From assembly GCF_026344005.1 (NCBI RefSeq), contig NZ_JAPKNH010000002.1, forward strand, positions 496,001 to 560,000: a stretch of DNA of 64,000 bases. Reading direction: 5' to 3'. The DNA comes from Kaistia terrae. GTDB lineage: Bacteria > Pseudomonadota > Alphaproteobacteria > Rhizobiales > Kaistiaceae. Below are positions 25,244 to 32,409 of the stretch, in pieces. A program made the translations under genes and the position numbers. Position 1 is the first letter of the stretch, and every line of letters begins with the position of its first letter. The notes under the pieces are model-generated. The model saw only the letters and a list, made by a program, of their open reading frames with translations. It did not search any database and was not told the DNA's origin.

Positions 25244-26074
25244 TTACTTGACGGCGCCAGCCGTCACGCCGGCGATGAACTGGCGTTGCAGGGCAAAGAA
25301 GACGATCATGATCGGAACGGCAGTGATGAGGACGCCGGCGCTGATCAGTGCGTAGTTGAGCGTGTAGGTGCCGCCCTGCAGGTAGAACAGGCCGAGGGTG
25401 ACGGTGCGCAGGGCGGGGTCCTGGATGATGATCAGCGGTAGCAGGAAGTCGTTCCACGAGAACATGAACTGCAGGGTTGCCAGCGTCAGCGTCGGGGCGG
25501 CGGCGATCGGCATGATCACCCGCATCAGGATGGTCAGGTCGCCGGCACCGTCGATCCGCGCTGCCTCGATCAGTTCCTTCGGAATGCCGAGGAAGAAGGA
25601 GCGCATCAGGAAGATGCCGAACGGCAACCCGATGGCCGCCTGCGACAGGATCAGCCCGAGCCGCGAGTTGAGCAGGCCGAAGCCGTTCAGATTGTGGAAC
25701 AGCGGCACGATGATCGCCTGCAACGGCACGATCAGGCCGATCATGAACAGGCCGAGGATCGCGGTCGTACCGGGAAGCCCGGCGAAGACGATGCCGTAGG
25801 CCGCGAGGCTGGAGAACACCACGACCAGCGCGATGACGGGCGCGGCGACCAGCAGGCTGTTGGTGTAATACTGGCCGAAGCGGCCATTTACCCAGGCCTC
25901 GCCAAGCTGGTTGAAGCGCCAGACCGAGGGAAGCCCGACGGGATTGGCGAAGATCTCGGGGTTTGACTTGAAGGCCATCAGGCCGATCAGGCCGAGCGGG
26001 AACAACGTCAGCAGAGCACCTGCGATCAGGAAGCCATGCAGGAGGATGGTGTTCCGCTTGCGCTGCGCCATCAT
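25244..26074 (-). CDS. Carbohydrate ABC transporter permease (MalG type)
   Basis: The 276-residue membrane protein begins MMAQRKRNTILLHGFLIAGA. Six membrane segments are expected, and the EAA loop is readable as ELIEAARIDGAGDLTILMRV. A C-terminal YALISAGVLITAVPIMIVFF segment closes the protein. ATG 26074 overlaps the stop of the MalF-type gene by 4 bp (ATGA); a second ATG follows immediately. It pairs with the upstream permease to form the channel of a CUT1-type sugar importer. Confidence 0.92.
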   Translation of the reverse strand: MMAQRKRNTILLHGFLIAGALLTLFPLGLIGLMAFKSNPEIFANPVGLPSVWRFNQLGEAWVNGRFGQYYTNSLLVAAPVIALVVVFSSLAAYGIVFAGLPGTTAILGLFMIGLIVPLQAIIVPLFHNLNGFGLLNSRLGLILSQAAIGLPFGIFLMRSFFLGIPKELIEAARIDGAGDLTILMRVIMPIAAAPTLTLATLQFMFSWNDFLLPLIIIQDPALRTVTLGLFYLQGGTYTLNYALISAGVLITAVPIMIVFFALQRQFIAGVTAGAVK

Positions 26075-26988
26075 CGCTTCGGCTCCCTCGACATCATCAG
26101 CAGGCAGGATGCGCTTGCGACGAAGACGGTGAGGAGAACGGCCAGGGCGGCGCCATAGCCAAGACTGCCATTCATGAAGGACTGCCAATACATGTACGTT
26201 GCGATGACTTCGCTGGCATGGTTGGGGCCGCCCTTGGTCATGACATAGACGATGTCGAAGACCTTGAACGAGCCGATGACGCTGAGCACGGCGATGAGCC
26301 GGACCTGGTCGGCGAGCGACGGCACGACGATGTGGAAGAATTTGCGGACTGCATTGGCGCCGTCGAGGGTCGCGGCTTCCAACTGCTCGACGTTCATGGT
26401 TCGAAGCCCTTGCAGGAAGATGACCGTGCAGAAGCCGAAGAAGGTCCAGTTGCCGGCAAAGATGATCGCCGGGGTCGCGGTCAGGGAATCGCCGAGCCAG
26501 CCCTTCGCATAGGCGCCAAGGCCGATGACCTTCAGGAACCGGTTCAGCGGGCCGATCAGCGGGTTGTAGATCAGGCCCCAGACCAGCGCGACGATGATCA
26601 GGTTCAGCACCACCGGCATGAAGAAGATGCCGGAATAGATCTTCTGGCCGCGGCCGACATTCGAGATCATCACGGCCAGCACGAGGCCGAAGCCCATCGG
26701 CAGTATGAACGAGGCGACCACCCAGAGAAAATTGTTGAACAGCGCCGTCCAGAAGATCCTGTCGGAGAAGGCGCGGACGAAATTGTCGAGGCCGAAAAAG
26801 GTCCAGTCCGGCGACACGCCGTTCCACTGATGCAGCGAGAGATAGAAGGTCTCGATCAACGGCCGCAGCACGAACGGCAGATAGAGGGCCGCGGCCGGAC
26901 CCAGGAAGAGAAGGTACTTTCCGGCGATGGCGAGGGTGAAGCGGGGCCGACGCGAAGAGCGGGACGCGGTCGGGTTGGGTATGGCCAT
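26071..26988 (-). CDS. Carbohydrate ABC transporter permease (MalF type)
   Basis: The 305-residue membrane protein begins MAIPNPTASRSSRRPRF and continues with a hydrophobic segment. It has a typical extended N-terminus, FNNFLWVVASFILPMGFGLV, and the EAA loop NVEQLEAATLDGANAVRKFF (charged helix contacting the ATPase). It is co-transcribed with the MalG-type gene through a 4-bp overlap. The binding protein gene ends 113 bp upstream on the same strand. Confidence 0.92.
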   Translation of the reverse strand: MAIPNPTASRSSRRPRFTLAIAGKYLLFLGPAAALYLPFVLRPLIETFYLSLHQWNGVSPDWTFFGLDNFVRAFSDRIFWTALFNNFLWVVASFILPMGFGLVLAVMISNVGRGQKIYSGIFFMPVVLNLIIVALVWGLIYNPLIGPLNRFLKVIGLGAYAKGWLGDSLTATPAIIFAGNWTFFGFCTVIFLQGLRTMNVEQLEAATLDGANAVRKFFHIVVPSLADQVRLIAVLSVIGSFKVFDIVYVMTKGGPNHASEVIATYMYWQSFMNGSLGYGAALAVLLTVFVASASCLLMMSREPKR

Positions 26989-27101
26989 GGCTCGGTTCCT
27001 TGAGACGGAAGGTTATTTTGCCGTTCCGCCTCCCAATCACATCACGAAGGGAAGAACCGGGAGACGACGCGCGTCCCCCGGTCGATCCTCGGCTGGAGGG
27101 G

Positions 27102-28430
27102 CTAGCGCGCCTTCCAGATCTTGCCTTCGGCCTTTGCCTTCTCCCAGGCTGTCTGCATCGCGGCCGAGACCGCGGCTGACGTGGACGATCCGTCGAGCAG
27201 CGACTGGGTGCCGGCCGTCATGGCCTGGTTCCATTCCGCTGGCATGACGACGTCGAGATTGTAGGAAAGGGGCAGGGACGCGCCGGCGACGACGCGCTTC
27301 AGCATCGGCGACAGCTTCATCGAGTCCGTATCGAGGTCCTGGATCGGCGGAACGATATTGGCCTGCTCCAGCCAGCGCTTGCCAGCCTCCTTCGACATCA
27401 GGAAGCCGAGGAAGTCGAGGGCTTCCTTCTTGTGGGCCGACTTGTCCGAGACGGCGAAGGTCGAGCCGATGCCGGCAGCGGCGCTGAGCGGCAGATCCTT
27501 CGAGGCGCTCGGCAGCAGGAAGAAGTCGAAGTTGGACGCTTCCGGCACCTGGTCCACGATGTCGCCGACCAGCCAGGTGCCGGTGATGTTGCTGGCCGCG
27601 CCGCCGTTGAAGAACAGCGCATTGCCTTCATCATAGGAAATGGCGTTCGGCGACGGCGGGTAGAAGCCGGCATCGTTGAACGACTTGTAGAGGTCCCAGG
27701 CGGCGATCACCTTCGGATCGTCCCAGCGGCCGTCGCCGAACAGGATCGTGTCGACGAAGTCCTTGCCGGCCGTCAGCGTCAGGAAATAGGAGAACAGATG
27801 GCCGCCACGGCCGGGATCGCGATTGCCGAAGGCGATCGGGATGACGCCGCCATCCTTGGCTGCCTTCATCATCGCCGTGAAATCGTCGAGCGAGGCGAGC
27901 GTCAGCAGGTCCGGGTGGCCTTCCGCCGGCACCAGCTTGTCCTTCATGCCGATCTTGTCGAGTACGGCGAGGTCGACATAGACGTTGGTGTATTCGATCT
28001 CGTTGGGGACGCCCCAGATCTTGCCGTTATACGTCACGCGCTCGACCGGCCAGGTGACCAGTGCCTTGTCCCAGCCGCGGGCGGCGTATTCCTGCGTCAG
28101 GTCGGCGACGAGACCTGCCTGCACGAGCGGGCCGAGGAAGGCCGGGCCGGCGTCATAATAGAAGATGTCCGGGCCCTGTCCGGAGGCGAGGGCCGAAGGC
28201 AGCGTCGCGCGGATCGAGTCGGTATCAAGGACGTTGCGCTTGATCTGCACGTCGGGATGGGCGGCCTCGAACTCGGCGACGAATTCGTCCATCAACTTGT
28301 TCGGCGCGGCCGAAAAGAACTGATCCCACATGGTGATCACGGTCTTGTCCTGGGCCAGCGCGCTGCCGGACGCCAGGCCCAGCAGCATGGTGGACGCGAA
28401 TAGCGCCCGCTTCACGATCGATCCGTACAT
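27102..28430 (-). CDS. Extracellular sugar-binding protein of ABC importer
   Basis: The 442-residue protein begins MYGSIVKRALFASTMLLGLA and ends its signal peptide near SGSALAQD. Mature protein motifs fit the CUT1 binding-protein family: VITMWDQFFSAAPNKLMDEF, AHPDVQIKRNV, LASGQGPDIFYYDAG, NGKIWGVPNEIEYTNVYVD, ALFFNGGAASNITGTW. ATG 28430 has a GGAGGAAA Shine-Dalgarno and starts the signal peptide. It is first in the minus-strand operon, behind a clear promoter, and divergent from the RpiR-type regulator. Confidence 0.93.
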   Translation of the reverse strand: MYGSIVKRALFASTMLLGLASGSALAQDKTVITMWDQFFSAAPNKLMDEFVAEFEAAHPDVQIKRNVLDTDSIRATLPSALASGQGPDIFYYDAGPAFLGPLVQAGLVADLTQEYAARGWDKALVTWPVERVTYNGKIWGVPNEIEYTNVYVDLAVLDKIGMKDKLVPAEGHPDLLTLASLDDFTAMMKAAKDGGVIPIAFGNRDPGRGGHLFSYFLTLTAGKDFVDTILFGDGRWDDPKVIAAWDLYKSFNDAGFYPPSPNAISYDEGNALFFNGGAASNITGTWLVGDIVDQVPEASNFDFFLLPSASKDLPLSAAAGIGSTFAVSDKSAHKKEALDFLGFLMSKEAGKRWLEQANIVPPIQDLDTDSMKLSPMLKRVVAGASLPLSYNLDVVMPAEWNQAMTAGTQSLLDGSSTSAAVSAAMQTAWEKAKAEGKIWKAR

Positions 28431-28492
28431 GCGTTTCCTCCGCAAGCGCCGCTTGATGCGGCTTTGAACGCCGTTGTCGGCGTGTGGCCGGA

Positions 28493-28521
28493 AAATTACG
28501 TACCGCAATTTAGCGAGTCAA
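28493..28521 (-). promoter_or_regulatory. Sigma-70 promoter for the sugar-ABC operon
   Basis: On the minus strand TTGACT (28521-28516) is followed after exactly 17 bp by TAATTT (28498-28493), about 60 bp before the binding-protein ATG. This is one of the best promoter matches in the window. Confidence 0.65.
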
Positions 28522-28550
28522 TACGAAACTTCTTTATTTCGGCATTCGCA

Positions 28551-28604
28551 GGAACTGGCTTCCAAACTGTTCTGACGCCAATCCCTAGATTTTAAGCCAG
28601 TTCC
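28551..28604. promoter_or_regulatory. Inverted repeat in divergent promoter region, putative RpiR operator
   Basis: GGAACTGGCTT (28551-28561) and its perfect inverse AAGCCAGTTCC (28594-28604) flank 32 bp, upstream of the minus-strand promoter and before the RpiR-family gene. Spacing fits two dimer half-sites about four turns apart. Binding by the neighbouring regulator is an inference. Confidence 0.45.
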
Positions 28605-28663
28605 GGCCAGTCGGTGCTCGGAACTTATTTCTTTTCGTGTTTACGGCAGTACGAATTCCATCC

Positions 28664-29569
28664 ATGATGGCGTCAACACAAACGGACACCACGCCAATGG
28701 AAGATCCCATCCATCGCCTGCAGAGCATGGAGCGCTTCAGCTCCAACGCGCTCGAAAAGCTGGCGCGTTTCACCATGGAAAACCGCGAGGCGATCCCCTC
28801 GATGGCGATCGCCGAATTTGCGCATGAGGCGAAGGTCAGCCAGACCACGGTCGTCCGCCTCTGCAAGGAGCTTGGCTATGCCGGCTACCGCGAGTTCCGT
28901 ATCGCCATGGCCGAGAGCCGGGGGCATCGGCGCGGCGCCGACCTGCTGGGCATCGACATGCCCGCCTATACAGGCGCGTCGACCGAGATTGGCACGATCG
29001 CCAAGCATGTGATCCGCATCAACGCGGACATTCTCTCGGATACGTTCGACCTGCTCGATTTTGCCGTCATCGAACAGGCGATCGACCTGATCCTGTCGTC
29101 ATCGCATGTGCACATGATCGGCTTTGGCAGTTCCGCCCCCGTCGCGCTCGATGTCTATCAGCGCTTCCTGCGGCTGGGCATTCCGTCGAGCTTCCACTCG
29201 GACCCGCATGTGGTGGCAATCATCAGCGCCAATGCACCGCGCGGCTCGATGTTCTTCGGCATCAGCTATTCCGGCACGACCCGCGATATCGTCGAATGCC
29301 TGGAGACGGTGCGCGAGCGGCGCCTGCGCAGCCTGATCCTGACCAGCGTTTCGGCCTCACCGGCGGCGCGCGCCGCGGATGTCGCGTTGATATCGGCGCT
29401 GCGCGGATCGCAGCTTGCGGCCGAGACGATCTCGTCGCGTATCAGCCAACTCGCCATCATCGATATCCTGTTCGCCGGTCTTGCCATGCGCCACCCATGG
29501 AAGCCGGAACTGGTCGAAGCGCTGGAACGTGAGCTGAAGAAGAAGCGCATGGATCCGCAAGGCGCCTGA
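28664..29569 (+). CDS. MurR/RpiR family transcriptional regulator
   Basis: The protein of about 301 residues has an N-terminal RpiR helix-turn-helix (NREAIPSMAIAEFAHEAKVS, TTVVRLCKELGYAGYREFRI) and a C-terminal SIS sugar-phosphate binding domain (IDLILSSSHVHMIGFGSSAP, GSMFFGISYSGTTRDIVECL). It likely senses a phosphorylated sugar and controls the divergent ABC/aldolase operon and the kinase that follows by 38 bp. The start is uncertain: ATGs at 28664, 28667 and 28697 and a GTG at 28637 are possible, none with a clear Shine-Dalgarno. Confidence 0.9.
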   Translation: MMASTQTDTTPMEDPIHRLQSMERFSSNALEKLARFTMENREAIPSMAIAEFAHEAKVSQTTVVRLCKELGYAGYREFRIAMAESRGHRRGADLLGIDMPAYTGASTEIGTIAKHVIRINADILSDTFDLLDFAVIEQAIDLILSSSHVHMIGFGSSAPVALDVYQRFLRLGIPSSFHSDPHVVAIISANAPRGSMFFGISYSGTTRDIVECLETVRERRLRSLILTSVSASPAARAADVALISALRGSQLAAETISSRISQLAIIDILFAGLAMRHPWKPELVEALERELKKKRMDPQGA

Positions 29570-29607
29570 CGCCGCCCCCTACCTCCTATCTCGCCAAGGT
29601 TTTCTCC

Positions 29608-31122
29608 ATGTCCCTTCTGGGTGTTGACGTCGGCACGACCGGCTGCAAATCGATTGCGTTTGACGTTACCGGGCGGATCCTCGCCGAGGCGCGGCGCGAA
29701 TATCCGCTTTTGAATCCGAAGCCGGGCTATTGGGAGCTGGACGCCGAACAGGTCTGGCGCGATGTCACGGCAACGATCGCCGAGGTCGCCGCCAAGACGG
29801 GCGCCGATCCCATCACCGCGCTCGCCGTCTCTGCGCTTGGTGAGGCAGTGGTCCCCGTCGGCCATGACCGGCGGCCGCTTGCCGGCGGTCCCGTCAGCGC
29901 CGATTTCCGTGCACCGGCGCAGATGGAACGGCTTTCGGCCACGCTTGGCGACGCGGCGATCTATGCCATCACCGGCCAACCGGGAACCGCCTTCTACAGC
30001 CTGCCCAAGATGATGTGGTGGCGCGAGGCGACGCCGGAACTCTATGACCGCGTCTGGAAATTCCTCTGCTTCGGCGATTATGTGCTGGCGCGGATGGGGC
30101 TCGATCCGGTGATCGATCATTCCATGGCGGCGCGCACGCTGGCCTTCGACATTCATCGCGGCGAATGGTCAGCGACGATCCTTGAGGCTGCGGGCATTCC
30201 CGTCGATCGCCTGCCGATCGCGCTGCCGAGCGGCACGCTTGTCGGCCATCTCGATGCCGACATGGCGGCATCGCTCGGATTGCCTGCATCCGTCGCCGTC
30301 GTGACAGGCGGATTCGACCAGGCCTGCGGCGCGCTTGGCGTCGGCGTCATCGATGCCGGCACCGGCTTTTACGGGCTTGGCACCACCGAAGCCCTGGCGC
30401 TGGTGGTCGAACCGCCGCTGCCGAATCTCGAAGCGCTCCACGTCGCGCTCTGCCCGCATGTGGCAACGGGGAAGATGCTGGCAATGGCCGGCAGCCAGAC
30501 CGGCGGACGCTTGCTGAACTGGTACAGGAACGAATTCGCGGCGCGCGAGGAGGAATTGGCCCGCGAGAGCGGCCGCGACGTCTACGAGGTGATCCTGGAG
30601 AGCCTGTCGCCCGAGCCGAGCCCGTTGATCGTCCTGCCGCATTTCACCGGCAGCGGCACGATCCACAATGATCCCTATTCCAAGGGCGCGATCATCGGGC
30701 TGACCTTCGACAGCAAGCGCGCCGACGTCGCCAAGGCGGTGCTGGAGGGCGTCACCTATGAACAGGCAAGCTGCCTCGCCCATCTCGACGCATCCGGCGT
30801 CGCCATTCGCCGCCTGATGGTTGTCGGCGGCGGCGCGCGTTCGGATACGGCGTTGCAGATCAAGGCTGATATCATGGGGCGCGAGCTTTGCCGGCAGGAC
30901 ACGTCGGACGCGTCCTGCCTTGGCGCTGCCCTGCTGGCCGGGCTTGCCACCGGGATCTATTCCGATCTGGCCGACGTGAAGAAGATCGTCGAGCGCGATT
31001 CAGTCACCTTCACCCCGGATCCCGATCGCCACCGCGTCTATGCGCGAAGACTTGCGATCTATGAAGGCCTGTATGACGCGCTGATCGGCGCTTCGCGCGA
31101 ATTGGATAGAGCGCTGGTGTAG
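29608..31122 (+). CDS. FGGY family carbohydrate kinase
   Basis: The 504-residue kinase has an N-terminal phosphate-1 motif SLLGVDVGTTGCKSIAFDV, the central TGGFDQACGALGVGVIDAGT (catalytic Asp in the GGFDQ segment) and a C-terminal adenosine motif RRLMVVGGGARSDTALQIKA. The N-terminal part also has PGYWELDAEQVW. The family includes xylulokinase, fuculokinase and glycerol kinase; no specific substrate is clear. The setting with a class II aldolase suggests a ketose kinase whose product the aldolase splits. It is transcribed with the RpiR gene. Confidence 0.9.
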   Translation: MSLLGVDVGTTGCKSIAFDVTGRILAEARREYPLLNPKPGYWELDAEQVWRDVTATIAEVAAKTGADPITALAVSALGEAVVPVGHDRRPLAGGPVSADFRAPAQMERLSATLGDAAIYAITGQPGTAFYSLPKMMWWREATPELYDRVWKFLCFGDYVLARMGLDPVIDHSMAARTLAFDIHRGEWSATILEAAGIPVDRLPIALPSGTLVGHLDADMAASLGLPASVAVVTGGFDQACGALGVGVIDAGTGFYGLGTTEALALVVEPPLPNLEALHVALCPHVATGKMLAMAGSQTGGRLLNWYRNEFAAREEELARESGRDVYEVILESLSPEPSPLIVLPHFTGSGTIHNDPYSKGAIIGLTFDSKRADVAKAVLEGVTYEQASCLAHLDASGVAIRRLMVVGGGARSDTALQIKADIMGRELCRQDTSDASCLGAALLAGLATGIYSDLADVKKIVERDSVTFTPDPDRHRVYARRLAIYEGLYDALIGASRELDRALV

Positions 31123-31347
31123 TTCTTCTAGCGCTAGCCCGCCTCTGCCGCACGCTGGGGTGGGCTATTTGCATTCCATGCAAGGTGTTCACCTTGGTCG
31201 CTGGAGTGGCTGGTGGTGCGGTCGGGCCCATGTTTTCGGGCGCTCGATTCGATAGCCAGCCAGGCTCGCTGCGGGCTCAATGATTGCCGCAATCATTGCC
31301 GTAGAACGGCGAGGCGGTTAGAGTATCAGCTAACTCATTGAAAAGAC
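31123..31347. other. Intergenic region with one small palindrome
   Basis: No gene is visible. AATGATTG-CCG-CAATCATT at 31279-31297 is a short perfect hairpin downstream of the tRNA on its strand. It has no T run. Confidence 0.5.
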
Positions 31348-31423
31348 TGGTGGGCCCACCAGGACTCGAACCTGGAACCAGACCGTTATGAGCGGTCGGC
31401 TCTAACCATTGAGCTATAGGCCC
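31348..31423 (-). tRNA. tRNA with CAT anticodon, probably tRNA-Ile2 (lysidine-modified)
   Basis: The 76-nt gene reads on the minus strand from GGGCCTATAGCTC to ...GGGCCCACCA. The acceptor stem GGGCCTA pairs with TGGGCCC (one G-T pair). The D stem is GCTC/GAGC, the anticodon stem GACCG/CGGTC with loop CTCATAA, and the T stem CCAGG/CCTGG with TTCGAGT. CCA is encoded. A CAT anticodon fits Met or Ile2. The CAATGGTTAGAGC D arm and overall sequence resemble alphaproteobacterial Ile2 better than elongator or initiator Met. Confidence 0.9.
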
Positions 31424-31635
31424 CCAAGGGCTTTCCGTATCGCCTTTGGCTGAGCTTGTCGACCCGGATCGCACGTCCTCAGCCGGTCATGACAAATCCA
31501 TGCGGAGGCCTGTGCAACAACCCGGTGCGGGCTCGTCTATCGACCGCCGGTCCTTCGGCGGCGGGATGCGTCGCCGGAGAGGATTGCAGCCAACGGTGCC
31601 GAGCGCCATCTCTTTATCAAAGGCGAGAGGGGCAC

Positions 31636-31926
31636 ATGGCGAGGCGAGAGGAGTTCGGCATCATCATGAGCAACGAGATGATCAAACGGGTCGCGATGGC
31701 GATTTGCGAGGCGAGCGCCGGGGAATCAGGCCGTGCGCGCGACGACCTCATTCTCGATTGGCGGAAATACGAACCGCACGCGCGCGCCGCAATCGAGGCC
31801 ATGCGCCCTCCGACCGAAGCGATGATCTTTCGCGGGGAGTTGGTCAGCAACGGCCCCATGGAGGGCAGGAAGCCCGGTCGTATTCTATCCGCGATGATCG
31901 ACGCGGCGTTGCAGGACAGTCCGTGA
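31636..31926 (+). CDS. Conserved-looking small hypothetical protein
   Basis: A 96-residue product begins MARREEFGIIMSNEMIKRVA and contains AICEASAGESGRARDDLILD, WRKYEPHARAAIEAMRPPT and ILSAMIDAALQD. This layout (helix, Trp/Tyr segment, then ARAAIEAMRPPTEAM) recurs in small uncharacterised rhizobial proteins, some in prophage settings. ATG 31636 follows GAGGGG; ATG 31666 (MSNEMIK) is a possible shorter start. Function is unknown. It lies about 210 bp beyond the 5' end of the tRNA gene. Confidence 0.65.
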   Translation: MARREEFGIIMSNEMIKRVAMAICEASAGESGRARDDLILDWRKYEPHARAAIEAMRPPTEAMIFRGELVSNGPMEGRKPGRILSAMIDAALQDSP

Positions 31927-32021
31927 GGGAGCAGCACTTGTCCCGATTGGAGCGCATCCATCGGTAAATAGCCTCCGGTCGATCGGGTCGGTCATCCGGA
32001 GGCTTGGTCGGTCGTTGGAAC

Positions 32022-32210
32022 TCAGGCCGGCTGGCTCGGCCGATTCTGGAGTTCGGCCAGTTCGGCTTCCAGTTCTGCGATCCGCTCGCTCAGCCGCTCC
32101 TCGACAGCCCCGCCTGTCTCCGCGGCTGCCTGTTCGGTCGCGATGCGGATCTGCTCGCGGATGACCGCGATGCGTCCGCTGGTTTCGCTGAGGTCTCTCG
32201 GGTCGCTCAT
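32022..32210 (-). CDS. Small coiled-coil protein, 62 aa (paralogue B)
   Basis: The product begins MSDPRDLSETSGRIAVIREQ and runs as a charged helix to ELEAELAELQNRPSQPA. ATG 32210 has AGGAG at good spacing. It is the same length as the protein at 15538-15726 and matches it without gaps across GRIA, RE-x-IR, QA and R-x-S-(D/E)-RIA-x-LE. Function is unknown. It is a free-standing gene between the small hypothetical and the glp operon end. Confidence 0.78.
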   Translation of the reverse strand: MSDPRDLSETSGRIAVIREQIRIATEQAAAETGGAVEERLSERIAELEAELAELQNRPSQPA

Positions 32211-32347
32211 TGCAAATCTCCTTTGGCGTGCCGGTATTTTGACCACTGCAAGATCAACGGCGGCCGCGTCGAGAGGTTCAACTTTCGCCGAACAATCTGC
32301 AAGCGGGCAGGCGCCATGAGCTCGCCCGCAAGACGCAGCGCGTCATG

Positions 32348-32381
32348 AAAAAAAGACCGGGCCGCTTGCGCGGTCCGGCCG
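32348..32381 (-). terminator. Rho-independent terminator of the glp operon
   Basis: On the minus strand a stem GGCCGGACCGC / GCGGCCCGGTC (one G-T pair, GCAA loop) is followed by seven T. It lies about 30 bp after the glpV stop. Confidence 0.88.
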
Positions 32382-32409
32382 TTTGTCGAACCGATGATAG
32401 CTCGAAGAT

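Noticed and set aside
31348-31423. tRNA as a phage or island attachment site
   Set aside because: No second copy of the tRNA 3' end, integrase or mobility gene was seen in the window.
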